Source of the DNA: Bacteriovorax sp037444575
Lineage (GTDB): Bacteria; Bdellovibrionota; Bacteriovoracia; Bacteriovoracales; Bacteriovoracaceae
Assembly: GCA_037444575.1 (NCBI GenBank)
Contig: JBBIME010000012.1
Coordinates: 1 to 64,000 of the forward strand
DNA length: 64,000 nt
Reading direction: 5' to 3'
Below the pieces are notes generated by a model that was not told where the DNA came from, did no database searches, and saw only the letters and a list, made by a program, of their open reading frames with translations. The number at the start of each line of letters is the position of its first letter. Positions within the stretch are counted from its first letter, which is position 1. Positions 32,524 through 40,661 of the stretch are shown one piece after another. The position numbers and the translations under genes are program-made.

Positions 32524-34746
32524 CTACAATTCCGTATCAAAAATTCCAATTACCACCTGCTTCCAAAAAATAGTTTTTTGTTTGGTAGTAATTTCACGAC
32601 TATCTTTTAAATAGACATCCATGATTTGATTCATCTTTTTATTATAAGCTGAGTTGTAAACCATCACACCACTTTCAATATCATGAACAAAACTTCTCTT
32701 GTTCAAATTGACGGATCCAATATAAGAAACCTTTCCATCCACCAACAGAATTTTCGAATGCAGAATAACTCCGGGTTCTGTGTATTCATACATTTTTATT
32801 TTATGTAAGAAACGATTCACCCCACCTTTATTTGCATCACTTAAAATAATGTCAGCGGTATCCCCTTTTAACTCAAGTCGCGTAATCAAACTGATTTCTA
32901 CTCCACGAGCAATCGCACGAGCGATAGCATCCCCTAATTTTTTTGTTGGTCTAAAATAAGGAGTTGAGATTCGGATACTTTTTTCTGCACTATCTATTAC
33001 CTCAACATAAAACTTCTCTAGAGCATCGTCATCTTTATAGGGAATAGACATAAAATGACGAACAAGGGCCGTCTCTTCTGCACGATCAAAATAATTTTGA
33101 TCAACAGGTGTTTGTGAAACGATATTCTGATTTATACTTCTGATGTAAAAATTTTGCGAGTCCCTCTGCCAAAGAGTCATATAGTGACTTGCCATCTCCT
33201 CTGCAAAAGTCTTTGATCTGATTTTCATTTCATAATCTCTCCAAGGAGCATAGCTTTCATCACTTCCCTTCTTATCTCCATACTGATTGAGTTCAGGAAA
33301 AGCTGAAAGATCCGGTTTCTTCATGAAAACAAATCCATCGTGAATATTTCTTCCGCCGATGTAAACTTCATTATTGGCCGGTTCATCTGAAAGAGTGATT
33401 AATAGTTTTACGTGCATAGTTCTATGAAGCTCGCTGAAGTGATCCCAAAGACCTCCTCCATCAGAGTCATATTTAAATTCCTGCAGTTTTATATTGTTTG
33501 AACTCTCTGCTAATTTATGGAGCATCAAGCGATCTTTTTCTAAAGCGATTACATCTGATATGAGAATGTAAACCTTCACTCCATGATCAGCATGCCATTT
33601 CGCCAATCGAGCAATAACTGCTCCATAGAAATCATTTCTAAAAACCAAATAAGAAATCAAAACTGTATTGAACTTTGGAGCTCGCGAAAAATCCAAATCT
33701 GCATATGGATTCAACTTTGTTATAAAATCTTCTGGTAGCGGTTGTCCTAACAACGTTTCTGCTTTCGCCTTCAATCCTTCGACAGGTTCTTCTAGCGTTT
33801 TAATATCATTCACCTCTAGAGGACATGTCATGGAATTATACTTGGGAGTTAAAAATAATTTTTCTGGTCCTTTGAACGAACTTGCATCTGGTAAAATACA
33901 AGTTTCAAATCGATTTTTTAATTCAGCAAGATGTGATTTTTCTTTTAGGTCACTAACAAGCTTCACTCCGTAGTTTATTTCTGGATGATTAAACTTTTTA
34001 AAATAAACTTCGCAACTACTTACTTGTTGATTGAAATAAAGAATAGTTTGAGGCGAACTATCTGTTTGCTCATAAATTCTAAAATTGACCTCTTTATTTT
34101 TTGAAACTGACTTTGAAAAAAGAGATTTTTTTATTTTAAAATCTGCATCACATTTTATCGTGGCATCAAAATATCTTTTACCATTGGGAGGAAATACCTC
34201 TCCATTTAGCATGCCATTTTTAATTGGAGTCCATGCTTTATTGACTATTCCCAATTGATAATCATTCGTCCCACTTAAATCGAGAGTAAATTCCCGAACT
34301 ATTTTTCCATCCTTTAAAGCATAGTCCACTGGTTCACTGATGATTAGCTTCTCTTTTTGTTTTCGCCAGCCTCTATTAAATTCTCCCCATTGAGTTTGAG
34401 GAATTGCTGAGCCTAAATGATCAGCTTCAAGAGCGATAGCATTGTCATTTTCACTAATTCTCTTTTCTATCTTTGCAATTTGCCCTTGAATGTTTTTAAG
34501 TTTATCAGCGTCAGATCCTGTTGGGTCACCATCTGGAGTGCTTAGAAGTCTTGCTTCTACTTTTTTTTCTTGTTCATGGAGATTTAATAATTCAATATTG
34601 AGAGCGTAATTTTCTTCTAGTTTTTTTGAATCAATGAGATCTGCTTCTGCTGATGGTTTTCTAAATCCTGGCACCTGACAAGATTGCAAAGAGAGGATGG
34701 AAATTACTCCAGTGATCACCAGGCAAAAATGAATAATGATTTTCAT
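32524..34746 (-). CDS. Phospholipase-D-superfamily lipoprotein
   Basis: The signal peptide ends in a lipobox (SLQSC), so it should be anchored in an envelope membrane. The N-terminal half (about 30-350) is a unique region with an early coiled coil. The C-terminal half is a PLD superfamily unit with two HKD-type motifs: HVK at 445-447 followed by GGRN, and HSK at 663-665 followed by GSVN, as in cardiolipin synthases and phosphatidyl-transferases. It may cleave or transfer phosphodiester bonds in phospholipids. The start was set at the ATG preceded by GGGAG with a five-base gap; a start four codons earlier is less likely. It converges with the CZB chemoreceptor. Confidence 0.85.
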   Translation of the reverse strand: MKIIIHFCLVITGVISILSLQSCQVPGFRKPSAEADLIDSKKLEENYALNIELLNLHEQEKKVEARLLSTPDGDPTGSDADKLKNIQGQIAKIEKRISENDNAIALEADHLGSAIPQTQWGEFNRGWRKQKEKLIISEPVDYALKDGKIVREFTLDLSGTNDYQLGIVNKAWTPIKNGMLNGEVFPPNGKRYFDATIKCDADFKIKKSLFSKSVSKNKEVNFRIYEQTDSSPQTILYFNQQVSSCEVYFKKFNHPEINYGVKLVSDLKEKSHLAELKNRFETCILPDASSFKGPEKLFLTPKYNSMTCPLEVNDIKTLEEPVEGLKAKAETLLGQPLPEDFITKLNPYADLDFSRAPKFNTVLISYLVFRNDFYGAVIARLAKWHADHGVKVYILISDVIALEKDRLMLHKLAESSNNIKLQEFKYDSDGGGLWDHFSELHRTMHVKLLITLSDEPANNEVYIGGRNIHDGFVFMKKPDLSAFPELNQYGDKKGSDESYAPWRDYEMKIRSKTFAEEMASHYMTLWQRDSQNFYIRSINQNIVSQTPVDQNYFDRAEETALVRHFMSIPYKDDDALEKFYVEVIDSAEKSIRISTPYFRPTKKLGDAIARAIARGVEISLITRLELKGDTADIILSDANKGGVNRFLHKIKMYEYTEPGVILHSKILLVDGKVSYIGSVNLNKRSFVHDIESGVMVYNSAYNKKMNQIMDVYLKDSREITTKQKTIFWKQVVIGIFDTEL

Positions 34747-34857
34747 GAAAACTCCCAAATAAAGTCTTCAATCTTTTCGGATCAACTAGCTTAAAGATAA
34801 ACTTCTAAATTAAATTCTCTTAGGGAAATAGGACAAAAATACCCGACTAGAAAACTC

Positions 34858-35793
34858 TTATTCGGCGTAAATAAGAAACTCTTGTTTGTTCGAAGGAAGT
34901 TGAGTCGCAAGTACGACTTTTAGGCCCATTTTGCTGACGAGATTAAGATACATTGGCACCCTTTTAACCAATTCAAACTTAGTCATCTTAAGGGTAATGA
35001 AAGCCCCCTTTAGAGATGGTCTGATTTTTTCAACAACTTTTTCGATCTCTCTAAGCGTTCCCTCTGGAGGAAGATTCATATCTACAAAAAGCCAGTCAAC
35101 GTGATCTTTTAATTCAAAAACTTTAAAGTCTTGAATGGCGACATGATGGTGAAAAAACTTTGGATGCGATAAACATACTTCGCTCATTAATCCCGGATCA
35201 ATTCCTTCGACACTTAATCCTTTTTCTAAAAGAGCGTAGGTTGCTCCTCCAGGACTTGAACCAATTTCTAAGGCGTGCTCACCTGCACTAAGATTTGCTC
35301 CTACATAATCAATACCATCAAGAACTTTCAAATAAGCTCTTGAGGGAGAGATTTCTGGCAACACATTTGGAGAGAAACCTCCAGGCCATGGTGCCGTTAA
35401 ATGTGAACTTCTGAATTCACCTAAATAATATTGATCTTTCCCATTGGCAGAGACTTTGATGATCTCTAGGGCATATTCATTAAATTTTATTTTTGGTGAC
35501 TCATAAATTTCTCCGTCCTTAGAATAAAAAAGAACAGGTCCTCTGAATTCGCTGGCACGTGCGCGAACTTCATCGAGAGTCCCTCGCATAAGAAAACGCC
35601 CGAAATGGCGGCAAAAAACTGGCCTTAGCGTCTTTCCAAGGGTTCTTATTTCCTTGAACGTAAGGAAGCCTTCTGTCGAGTAAGCAAATCTAAGTTCTGG
35701 GTAAATAAGGCGGATTTCTTCTTTTAAGAAAGACTCGCTCCCTGGGTTGCAAAGGAAGTAGAAAAAATTAGGTGTTTCTGTATTTTGTGACAT
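34858..35793 (-). CDS. RlmM-like FtsJ-fold 2'-O-methyltransferase
   Basis: The C-terminal two-thirds is an FtsJ-type Rossmann methyltransferase with SAM motif EIGSSPGGATY, a FVDMN strand giving the catalytic Asp, a LKMTK strand giving a Lys and a final QEFLIYAE giving the Glu of the K-D-K-E tetrad. The N-terminal domain is THUMP-like in length. Together they resemble RlmM, which methylates C2498 of 23S rRNA, though the sequence is shorter than E. coli RlmM (366 residues). It is divergent from the radical SAM gene across about 23 bases. Confidence 0.75.
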   Translation of the reverse strand: MSQNTETPNFFYFLCNPGSESFLKEEIRLIYPELRFAYSTEGFLTFKEIRTLGKTLRPVFCRHFGRFLMRGTLDEVRARASEFRGPVLFYSKDGEIYESPKIKFNEYALEIIKVSANGKDQYYLGEFRSSHLTAPWPGGFSPNVLPEISPSRAYLKVLDGIDYVGANLSAGEHALEIGSSPGGATYALLEKGLSVEGIDPGLMSEVCLSHPKFFHHHVAIQDFKVFELKDHVDWLFVDMNLPPEGTLREIEKVVEKIRPSLKGAFITLKMTKFELVKRVPMYLNLVSKMGLKVVLATQLPSNKQEFLIYAE

Positions 35794-35816
35794 GAGTTGT
35801 GATAGATACCACTAAA

Positions 35817-36686
35817 ATGGAAAAATTCAAACGCGTTTATATTGAGATCAGTAATATTTGTAATCTTCAGTGCTCGTTCTGCCCAGAGGTTGACCGAGAA
35901 AAAAAGATTATGAGCCTCGATTTATTCGAAAAGACCCTGGTTCAAGTCGCACCACTTACAGAACAAGTTTGTTTACACTTAATGGGTGAACCCCTGGCCC
36001 ACCCGGAGTTTGTAGAGGTAATTAAAATTTGTGAAGCTCATGAGGTAAAAGTTAATCTTACAACGAACGGTATTCTCCTTAATCGCTATGCTGAACTTCT
36101 CTCAACAAGTAGAACCTTTCATCAAATAAATTTTTCTATACATAGTTTCAAAGACAATTTTAAAGATAAAAGTATTTTGCCTTACCTTACTGATATTCTA
36201 AATTTCTCGAAACTTGCCTTCGAAAAAAGACCAGAACTCTATATCAATTATCGCATGTGGAATTTAAATGATCCTACAGTTCAAAATGTTTCTAACAAAG
36301 AGATCATTTCAAATATCGCTCGTTTTTTTGATGTCGAAATCAAAGAAGATGTCGATGTAGGCTCAATTAAAAGTAAGCGCATCTGGAATCGGGTTTATCT
36401 TCATTTTGATTCGCGCTTTGAGTGGCCAAATCCATTGATGCCGATTCAATCAACCAAAGGCTTTTGCCATGCTCTCTCTTCTCACATTGGCATTCATGCA
36501 GATGGAACAGTTGTGCCATGCTGTTTAGATAAAGAGGCCCGATTAAGTTTAGGAAGCACAGACTCTATGCCTCTTAAAGAAATCCTCGAGGGTCAAAGAG
36601 CTCGCAAGATGCGCGAAGGATTTGCTCAAAAAAAATTGGCAGAAGATCTCTGCCAGCGCTGTACTTACATCAAAAGATTTCAATAG
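35817..36686 (+). CDS. Radical SAM protein with SPASM-like C-terminal cysteines
   Basis: The motif CNLQCSFC near the start binds the radical SAM [4Fe-4S] cluster. GEPLAHP and LTTNG are typical of the fold. The C-terminal region has further cysteines (KGFC, VVPCC and LCQRC) of the SPASM/twitch type, which bind auxiliary clusters in enzymes that modify peptides or sugars. The substrate is unknown; no precursor peptide gene is evident next to it, although a small membrane protein gene follows. The start is the ATG at 35817; an in-frame GTG 18 bases upstream cannot be excluded. Confidence 0.85.
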   Translation: MEKFKRVYIEISNICNLQCSFCPEVDREKKIMSLDLFEKTLVQVAPLTEQVCLHLMGEPLAHPEFVEVIKICEAHEVKVNLTTNGILLNRYAELLSTSRTFHQINFSIHSFKDNFKDKSILPYLTDILNFSKLAFEKRPELYINYRMWNLNDPTVQNVSNKEIISNIARFFDVEIKEDVDVGSIKSKRIWNRVYLHFDSRFEWPNPLMPIQSTKGFCHALSSHIGIHADGTVVPCCLDKEARLSLGSTDSMPLKEILEGQRARKMREGFAQKKLAEDLCQRCTYIKRFQ

Positions 36687-36772
36687 GTTAATTACATTCT
36701 TGGGAAAATTAAAGGTATCGTTTAGAATATCCGATAAGTTTAGTAAGAAAACCTATCAAGAGCTTTATTGCA

Positions 36773-37039
36773 ATGACAGAAGAAGAACTGCAACAGAAAC
36801 GCCAGGAATTCAGAGACGCCGAGGTCCAAAATAGGATTTCTCAACTCTCTACTGCGGAAGAATACCGTCAGCAGACGCTGAGGGTGAATTATACGCGCAA
36901 AAAAGTAAAGACAGGTGTTGGGAAAATTGGCTGGGCCCTAATATGGGGACAAGCGACTTTCCTCCTCTTTTTCTCTGCACTTTTTGTTATTAGTTACATT
37001 CCTAAAACTAAGTTTATCGTCACAAAAATAATGCCGTAA
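36773..37039 (+). CDS. Small single-pass membrane protein of unknown function
   Basis: This 88-residue protein has a charged helical N-terminal half rich in Glu, Gln and Arg, and one membrane helix at about 54-75 (WALIWGQATFLLFFSALFVI). It has no signal peptide and no known domain. It lies between the radical SAM gene and coaBC on the same strand. Its length and clear membrane segment make it a credible gene despite a weak ribosome binding site. Confidence 0.6.
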   Translation: MTEEELQQKRQEFRDAEVQNRISQLSTAEEYRQQTLRVNYTRKKVKTGVGKIGWALIWGQATFLLFFSALFVISYIPKTKFIVTKIMP

Positions 37040-37078
37040 AATTGCCAAACTCCTCCCTTTTATGAAATAAATTTGGGC

Positions 37079-38302
37079 ATGAAAATACTCTTATGTGTAT
37101 GCGGTTCAATTTCAGCTTATAAGTCTCTCGATATCGCCAGAGGATTAGTCAATAATGGCCATGATGTTAAAGTTGTTTTAACTAGAGGCGCCCTGAAATT
37201 TGTTGTTCCAGAAGTTTATACCTACCTCGGCGTTCAAGATGTTTATCTTGATGATGAAGATTTCAAGCATAAAAATGTTTTACATGTCGATCTCACTCGC
37301 TGGTGTGACATACTAGTCATTGCTCCTCTATCGGCCAATACTCTTTCGCGATTAGCGCGTGGAGAGGCCTCTGATCTTTTAACTTCACTTTTTTTAGCAA
37401 CTGAACCAACAAAACCGATTGCTATTTTTCCTGCGATGAATACTCACATGCTCGCTCATCCTTTTACTCAGGAAAACTTTAACGAGTTAAAAAAATTAAA
37501 AACGCTCAACAATGTTTTTATCTCCAGTACGAATTCCGGGGTTCTTGCATGCAATGAAATTGGCGAAGGAAAACTTCCCATGGTAGATGAAATCCTAGCA
37601 CTCATTCCAACTCTAAAAGCTCCGTTTACTGAAAATATTGAAAGAAAAAAAATTGTGATTTCAACTGGAGCGACCATTGCTCCTCTTGATCCTGTTCGCT
37701 ATTTAACCAACTCGTCTTCAGGAATCACAGGTTATCATCTAGCTGTTTCTGCTTTAAAAGATGGCCACAAAGTTGTCGTGATTGCCGGAAAAAACTCAGT
37801 TAAGGAACTCGATTATTTATCTAAGCATCCTTTCTATAAATTAATAAGAGTGACAACTGTAGATGAAATGCACAAGGCAGTTCATGCTGAAGTTAAGAAT
37901 GCTCATGCTTATTTATCAGCAGCGGCCATTTCTGATTTAGAGTTTGATGTTGCGACTGAAAAAATAAAAAAAGAAACAGTGGAAGGATCACTCAAAGTAA
38001 AGAAGGCCGTAGATGTTCTGAAGACTGTGATAGAAGCTAAGTATCCTCATCTTAAAATTGTAGGATTTGCAGCTGAAACAGATCTAAGTGATCCTGTACT
38101 CACTAAGAAGTATAATTCTAAGCCCGTTGATCTTCTTGTCGGAACCAGGGTTGATAATGGTCTTGCCACTAATGCCCAGTCTCAAGGATTTAACGTTGGA
38201 AGTGCTTCATACCGTTTTGTAAAAAAAGGCATGATCACTCCTTTTAAAGAGTTCGATAAAAAAGAGCTTGGTGATATTATTTTCGAACTAATTAACCTCT
38301 AA
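37079..38302 (+). CDS. coaBC: Bifunctional phosphopantothenoylcysteine decarboxylase / phosphopantothenate-cysteine ligase
   Basis: This cytosolic enzyme makes 4'-phosphopantetheine for coenzyme A. The N-terminal CoaC flavoprotein half shows CGSISAYKS, the active-site His region around HVDLTRW and PAMNTHML; the C-terminal CoaB half begins near 190 with STGATIAPLDPVR and contains GFAAET. Its length of about 407 residues is normal. The start is the ATG at 37079; a TTG two codons earlier is in frame. panC follows after six bases, so two steps of CoA biosynthesis are in one operon. Confidence 0.95.
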   Translation: MKILLCVCGSISAYKSLDIARGLVNNGHDVKVVLTRGALKFVVPEVYTYLGVQDVYLDDEDFKHKNVLHVDLTRWCDILVIAPLSANTLSRLARGEASDLLTSLFLATEPTKPIAIFPAMNTHMLAHPFTQENFNELKKLKTLNNVFISSTNSGVLACNEIGEGKLPMVDEILALIPTLKAPFTENIERKKIVISTGATIAPLDPVRYLTNSSSGITGYHLAVSALKDGHKVVVIAGKNSVKELDYLSKHPFYKLIRVTTVDEMHKAVHAEVKNAHAYLSAAAISDLEFDVATEKIKKETVEGSLKVKKAVDVLKTVIEAKYPHLKIVGFAAETDLSDPVLTKKYNSKPVDLLVGTRVDNGLATNAQSQGFNVGSASYRFVKKGMITPFKEFDKKELGDIIFELINL

Positions 38303-38308
38303 AAAATT

Positions 38309-39160
38309 ATGATTAAAGTTTTTACAACACAAAAAGATTACAACCATTTCAGAAAAAATTTAGGACATGATTCTGTTGGAGTAGTTCCCACGATGGGAAA
38401 TTTACACGAAGGGCATATTTCACTTCTTAAAAAATCTGTTGAAGAAAATAGAGTAAGTGTCATTACTATTTTCGTTAACCCAAAGCAATTTGGTCCCAAT
38501 GAAGATTTTGAAAAATATCCTCGCACTCTAGATGACGATCTTGCAAAAATCTCTAACGTTGCTTTTCACACTCAAAACACTGAAAAAGAAATCGTTGTAT
38601 TTGCACCAATAACTAACGACGAGATTTACCCTAAAAGTTTTAATACCATTATTAAAGTTCTAGGAGTGACTGAAAAACTAGAAGGGGCAAAAAGACCAAC
38701 GCACTTTGATGGAGTGACAACTGTTGTGTACCGTCTTTTTAAAATCATTGATGCGAAAAATGCATATTTTGGACAAAAAGATTTTCAACAATGTATTGTT
38801 GTCAAAAAGATGGTCCAGGATTTAAGCCTGGACATCAAAATTCATATCATGCCGATTATTAGAAACTCTGAAGGATTGGCCCTCTCAAGTCGCAATCAAT
38901 ATTTAAGTGAGTCTGAAAGAAGTGAAGCGCTTCATCTTTCAAAAACGCTTAAGCGAATTGAAATGATGATAAAAAATAAAACAGATTATAAAGCGTTGAT
39001 TGAATCTGAATTAACAAACAATAAATGGGACTACCTCGAAGTTTTAAACGCCGAAAACCTTGAAGCGCCTACAGAGCAAACAAAAGAGTTGGTGGTTATA
39101 GGCGTATATAGATTAGGCAACACAAGACTTCTGGATAATATTTTGGTGAATACTCTATGA
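38309..39160 (+). CDS. panC: Pantothenate synthetase
   Basis: It joins pantoate and beta-alanine with ATP to give pantothenate. Family motifs are PTMGNLHEGHISLL (the HIGH-type nucleotide site), FVNPKQFGPNEDFEKYPR, YFGQKDFQQ and SSRNQYLS. The length of 283 residues is typical. It lies between coaBC and hflX, whose start overlaps its stop codon by four bases, so all three are co-transcribed. Confidence 0.96.
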   Translation: MIKVFTTQKDYNHFRKNLGHDSVGVVPTMGNLHEGHISLLKKSVEENRVSVITIFVNPKQFGPNEDFEKYPRTLDDDLAKISNVAFHTQNTEKEIVVFAPITNDEIYPKSFNTIIKVLGVTEKLEGAKRPTHFDGVTTVVYRLFKIIDAKNAYFGQKDFQQCIVVKKMVQDLSLDIKIHIMPIIRNSEGLALSSRNQYLSESERSEALHLSKTLKRIEMMIKNKTDYKALIESELTNNKWDYLEVLNAENLEAPTEQTKELVVIGVYRLGNTRLLDNILVNTL

Positions 39161-40503
39161 TGGATAACGAATTTAATATTGATCCTACCTATCAAGCGAC
39201 TCTTGTATCGCTTGTCTCCCCTAATTTCCCTGATCACAAGACACAAGCAGAATCTGAAAGGTCCATGGTTGAGCTCAAAGAGCTTTTGCGTACACTTGGT
39301 TTAAAAACAGCGTCTGCTCATATTCAAAATAAAAAAGAGATTGATCCTGCTACCATTTTAGGTTCGGGAAAATTAAAAGAGATCGCAGAAGTTGCTGAAG
39401 CTGAAGGATCAAAACTTTTAGTCTTTGACTTTGAATTAACAGCTAGACAAATCACTAATATCAGAAAAATCACAGGGCTCTCAGTTGTCGATCGAGTTCA
39501 TGTTATTTTAGAAATTTTTGCAAAACATGCACGAACAAAAGAAGCAAAAATTCAAATTGAAATTGCTCGTCTTCAATATATGCTTCCTCGTTTGGCCGGA
39601 TTTTGGACTCACTTAAACCGTCAGCGCGGTGGTGTCGGGGTTCTTGGTGGTGAAGGGGAAAAACAAATTGAGCTCGACCGTCGTATTATTCGAGAAAAAA
39701 TAGAATTCTACAAAGAGGAGCTTGTTTCTCTTGAAAAACAAAGACAGGTAAGAAAAAAACGTCGCGAAAACCAAGCGGTGACAGCTGCACTTGTGGGTTA
39801 TACAAACGCTGGTAAATCCTCCATCATGAATCGTCTCTGTCGAGTAGAAATCCTAGAAGAAAATAAACTTTTTGCGACTCTTGATTCAACATACAGAATG
39901 CTCAATCCAGACACAAAACCGCCAATGATTATGATTGATACAGTTGGATTTATCTCCAACCTTCCCAATACTTTGATTGATGGATTTAAGACGACACTTG
40001 AATCGGCCCTAGAAGCTGATTTACTTGTTATAGTTTGCGATATCTCTGACCCTCATTATGAGAAACAACTTGAAGTTACAAACGATGTACTAAAAGAACT
40101 CGATGTTGAAGGCAAAGAAAGACTGATTGTCTTTAACAAAAAAGATTTACTTCATGATGATCTAAAGAAAAAAATTATCTTAAGAAAATATCCTAATAGT
40201 TTTCTGGTCTCTAGTTATGATCCGGAAGATATGAAGGCCTTGAGATCGCATATCATTAATTACTTCCTTGATAAACAGGCCCATTACGACCTTTTTGTTC
40301 CTTACGAGGATGGAAGTGCTCATTCGGCGATCATCTCAAAAACTAACGTCGTGAGCACGCATAATCACGAAAAAGGGATTTTTTATCGAATTCGTGTTCC
40401 TGATTTTATTTTTGGAAATCTGGGTGTGCAAAAATATATTCTTGCACCAAATGACCCAATGGTTTCTGAATCCTATTGGGATGAGAATCATCCAAATCCT
40501 TAA
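39157..40503 (+). CDS. hflX: HflX-family ribosome-associated GTPase
   Basis: The N-terminal HflX domain includes the GVGVLGGEGEKQIELDRR stretch and a coiled coil near 175-205. The GTPase core has G1 at 214-221 (GYTNAGKS), G3 DTVGF from 261 and G4 NKKD at 327-330. HflX splits stalled ribosomes and acts in stress recovery. The gene overlaps the panC stop by four bases. A possible 29-codon gene on the other strand overlaps its last codons. Confidence 0.95.
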   Translation: MMDNEFNIDPTYQATLVSLVSPNFPDHKTQAESERSMVELKELLRTLGLKTASAHIQNKKEIDPATILGSGKLKEIAEVAEAEGSKLLVFDFELTARQITNIRKITGLSVVDRVHVILEIFAKHARTKEAKIQIEIARLQYMLPRLAGFWTHLNRQRGGVGVLGGEGEKQIELDRRIIREKIEFYKEELVSLEKQRQVRKKRRENQAVTAALVGYTNAGKSSIMNRLCRVEILEENKLFATLDSTYRMLNPDTKPPMIMIDTVGFISNLPNTLIDGFKTTLESALEADLLVIVCDISDPHYEKQLEVTNDVLKELDVEGKERLIVFNKKDLLHDDLKKKIILRKYPNSFLVSSYDPEDMKALRSHIINYFLDKQAHYDLFVPYEDGSAHSAIISKTNVVSTHNHEKGIFYRIRVPDFIFGNLGVQKYILAPNDPMVSESYWDENHPNP

Positions 40504-40589
40504 TGGTGCAGTCTGAAATAAACCGCTAGAGCGAAAACAGTAATAGTAAGCACTATGCCTATTATTATGGTGCGAAGATCTTTATCCAT
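40500..40589 (-). CDS. Putative 29-residue membrane peptide
   Basis: A minus-strand frame of 29 codons starts with ATG, preceded by AGGAG nine bases upstream, and ends with TAA overlapping the last bases of hflX. The peptide has a charged start (MDKDLRT), one hydrophobic stretch of about 17 residues (IIIGIVLTITVFALAVY) and a short basic end (FRLHH), the form of small subunits of membrane complexes. It occupies most of an otherwise empty 158-base spacer. There is no homology evidence. Confidence 0.45.
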   Translation of the reverse strand: MDKDLRTIIIGIVLTITVFALAVYFRLHH

Positions 40590-40661
40590 AAGTATTAACT
40601 CCTGTCTTTTCTATTCTAACAAAATGGGCCATACTTACTAGGAAAATATTATTGAGGTTTT

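Noticed and set aside
35817..37039. RiPP cluster from the radical SAM/SPASM-like gene and the small gene after it
   Set aside because: The small gene encodes a membrane protein without a leader/core pattern, and no transporter or protease belongs to it; tldD/tldE are 10 kb away in a separate operon.
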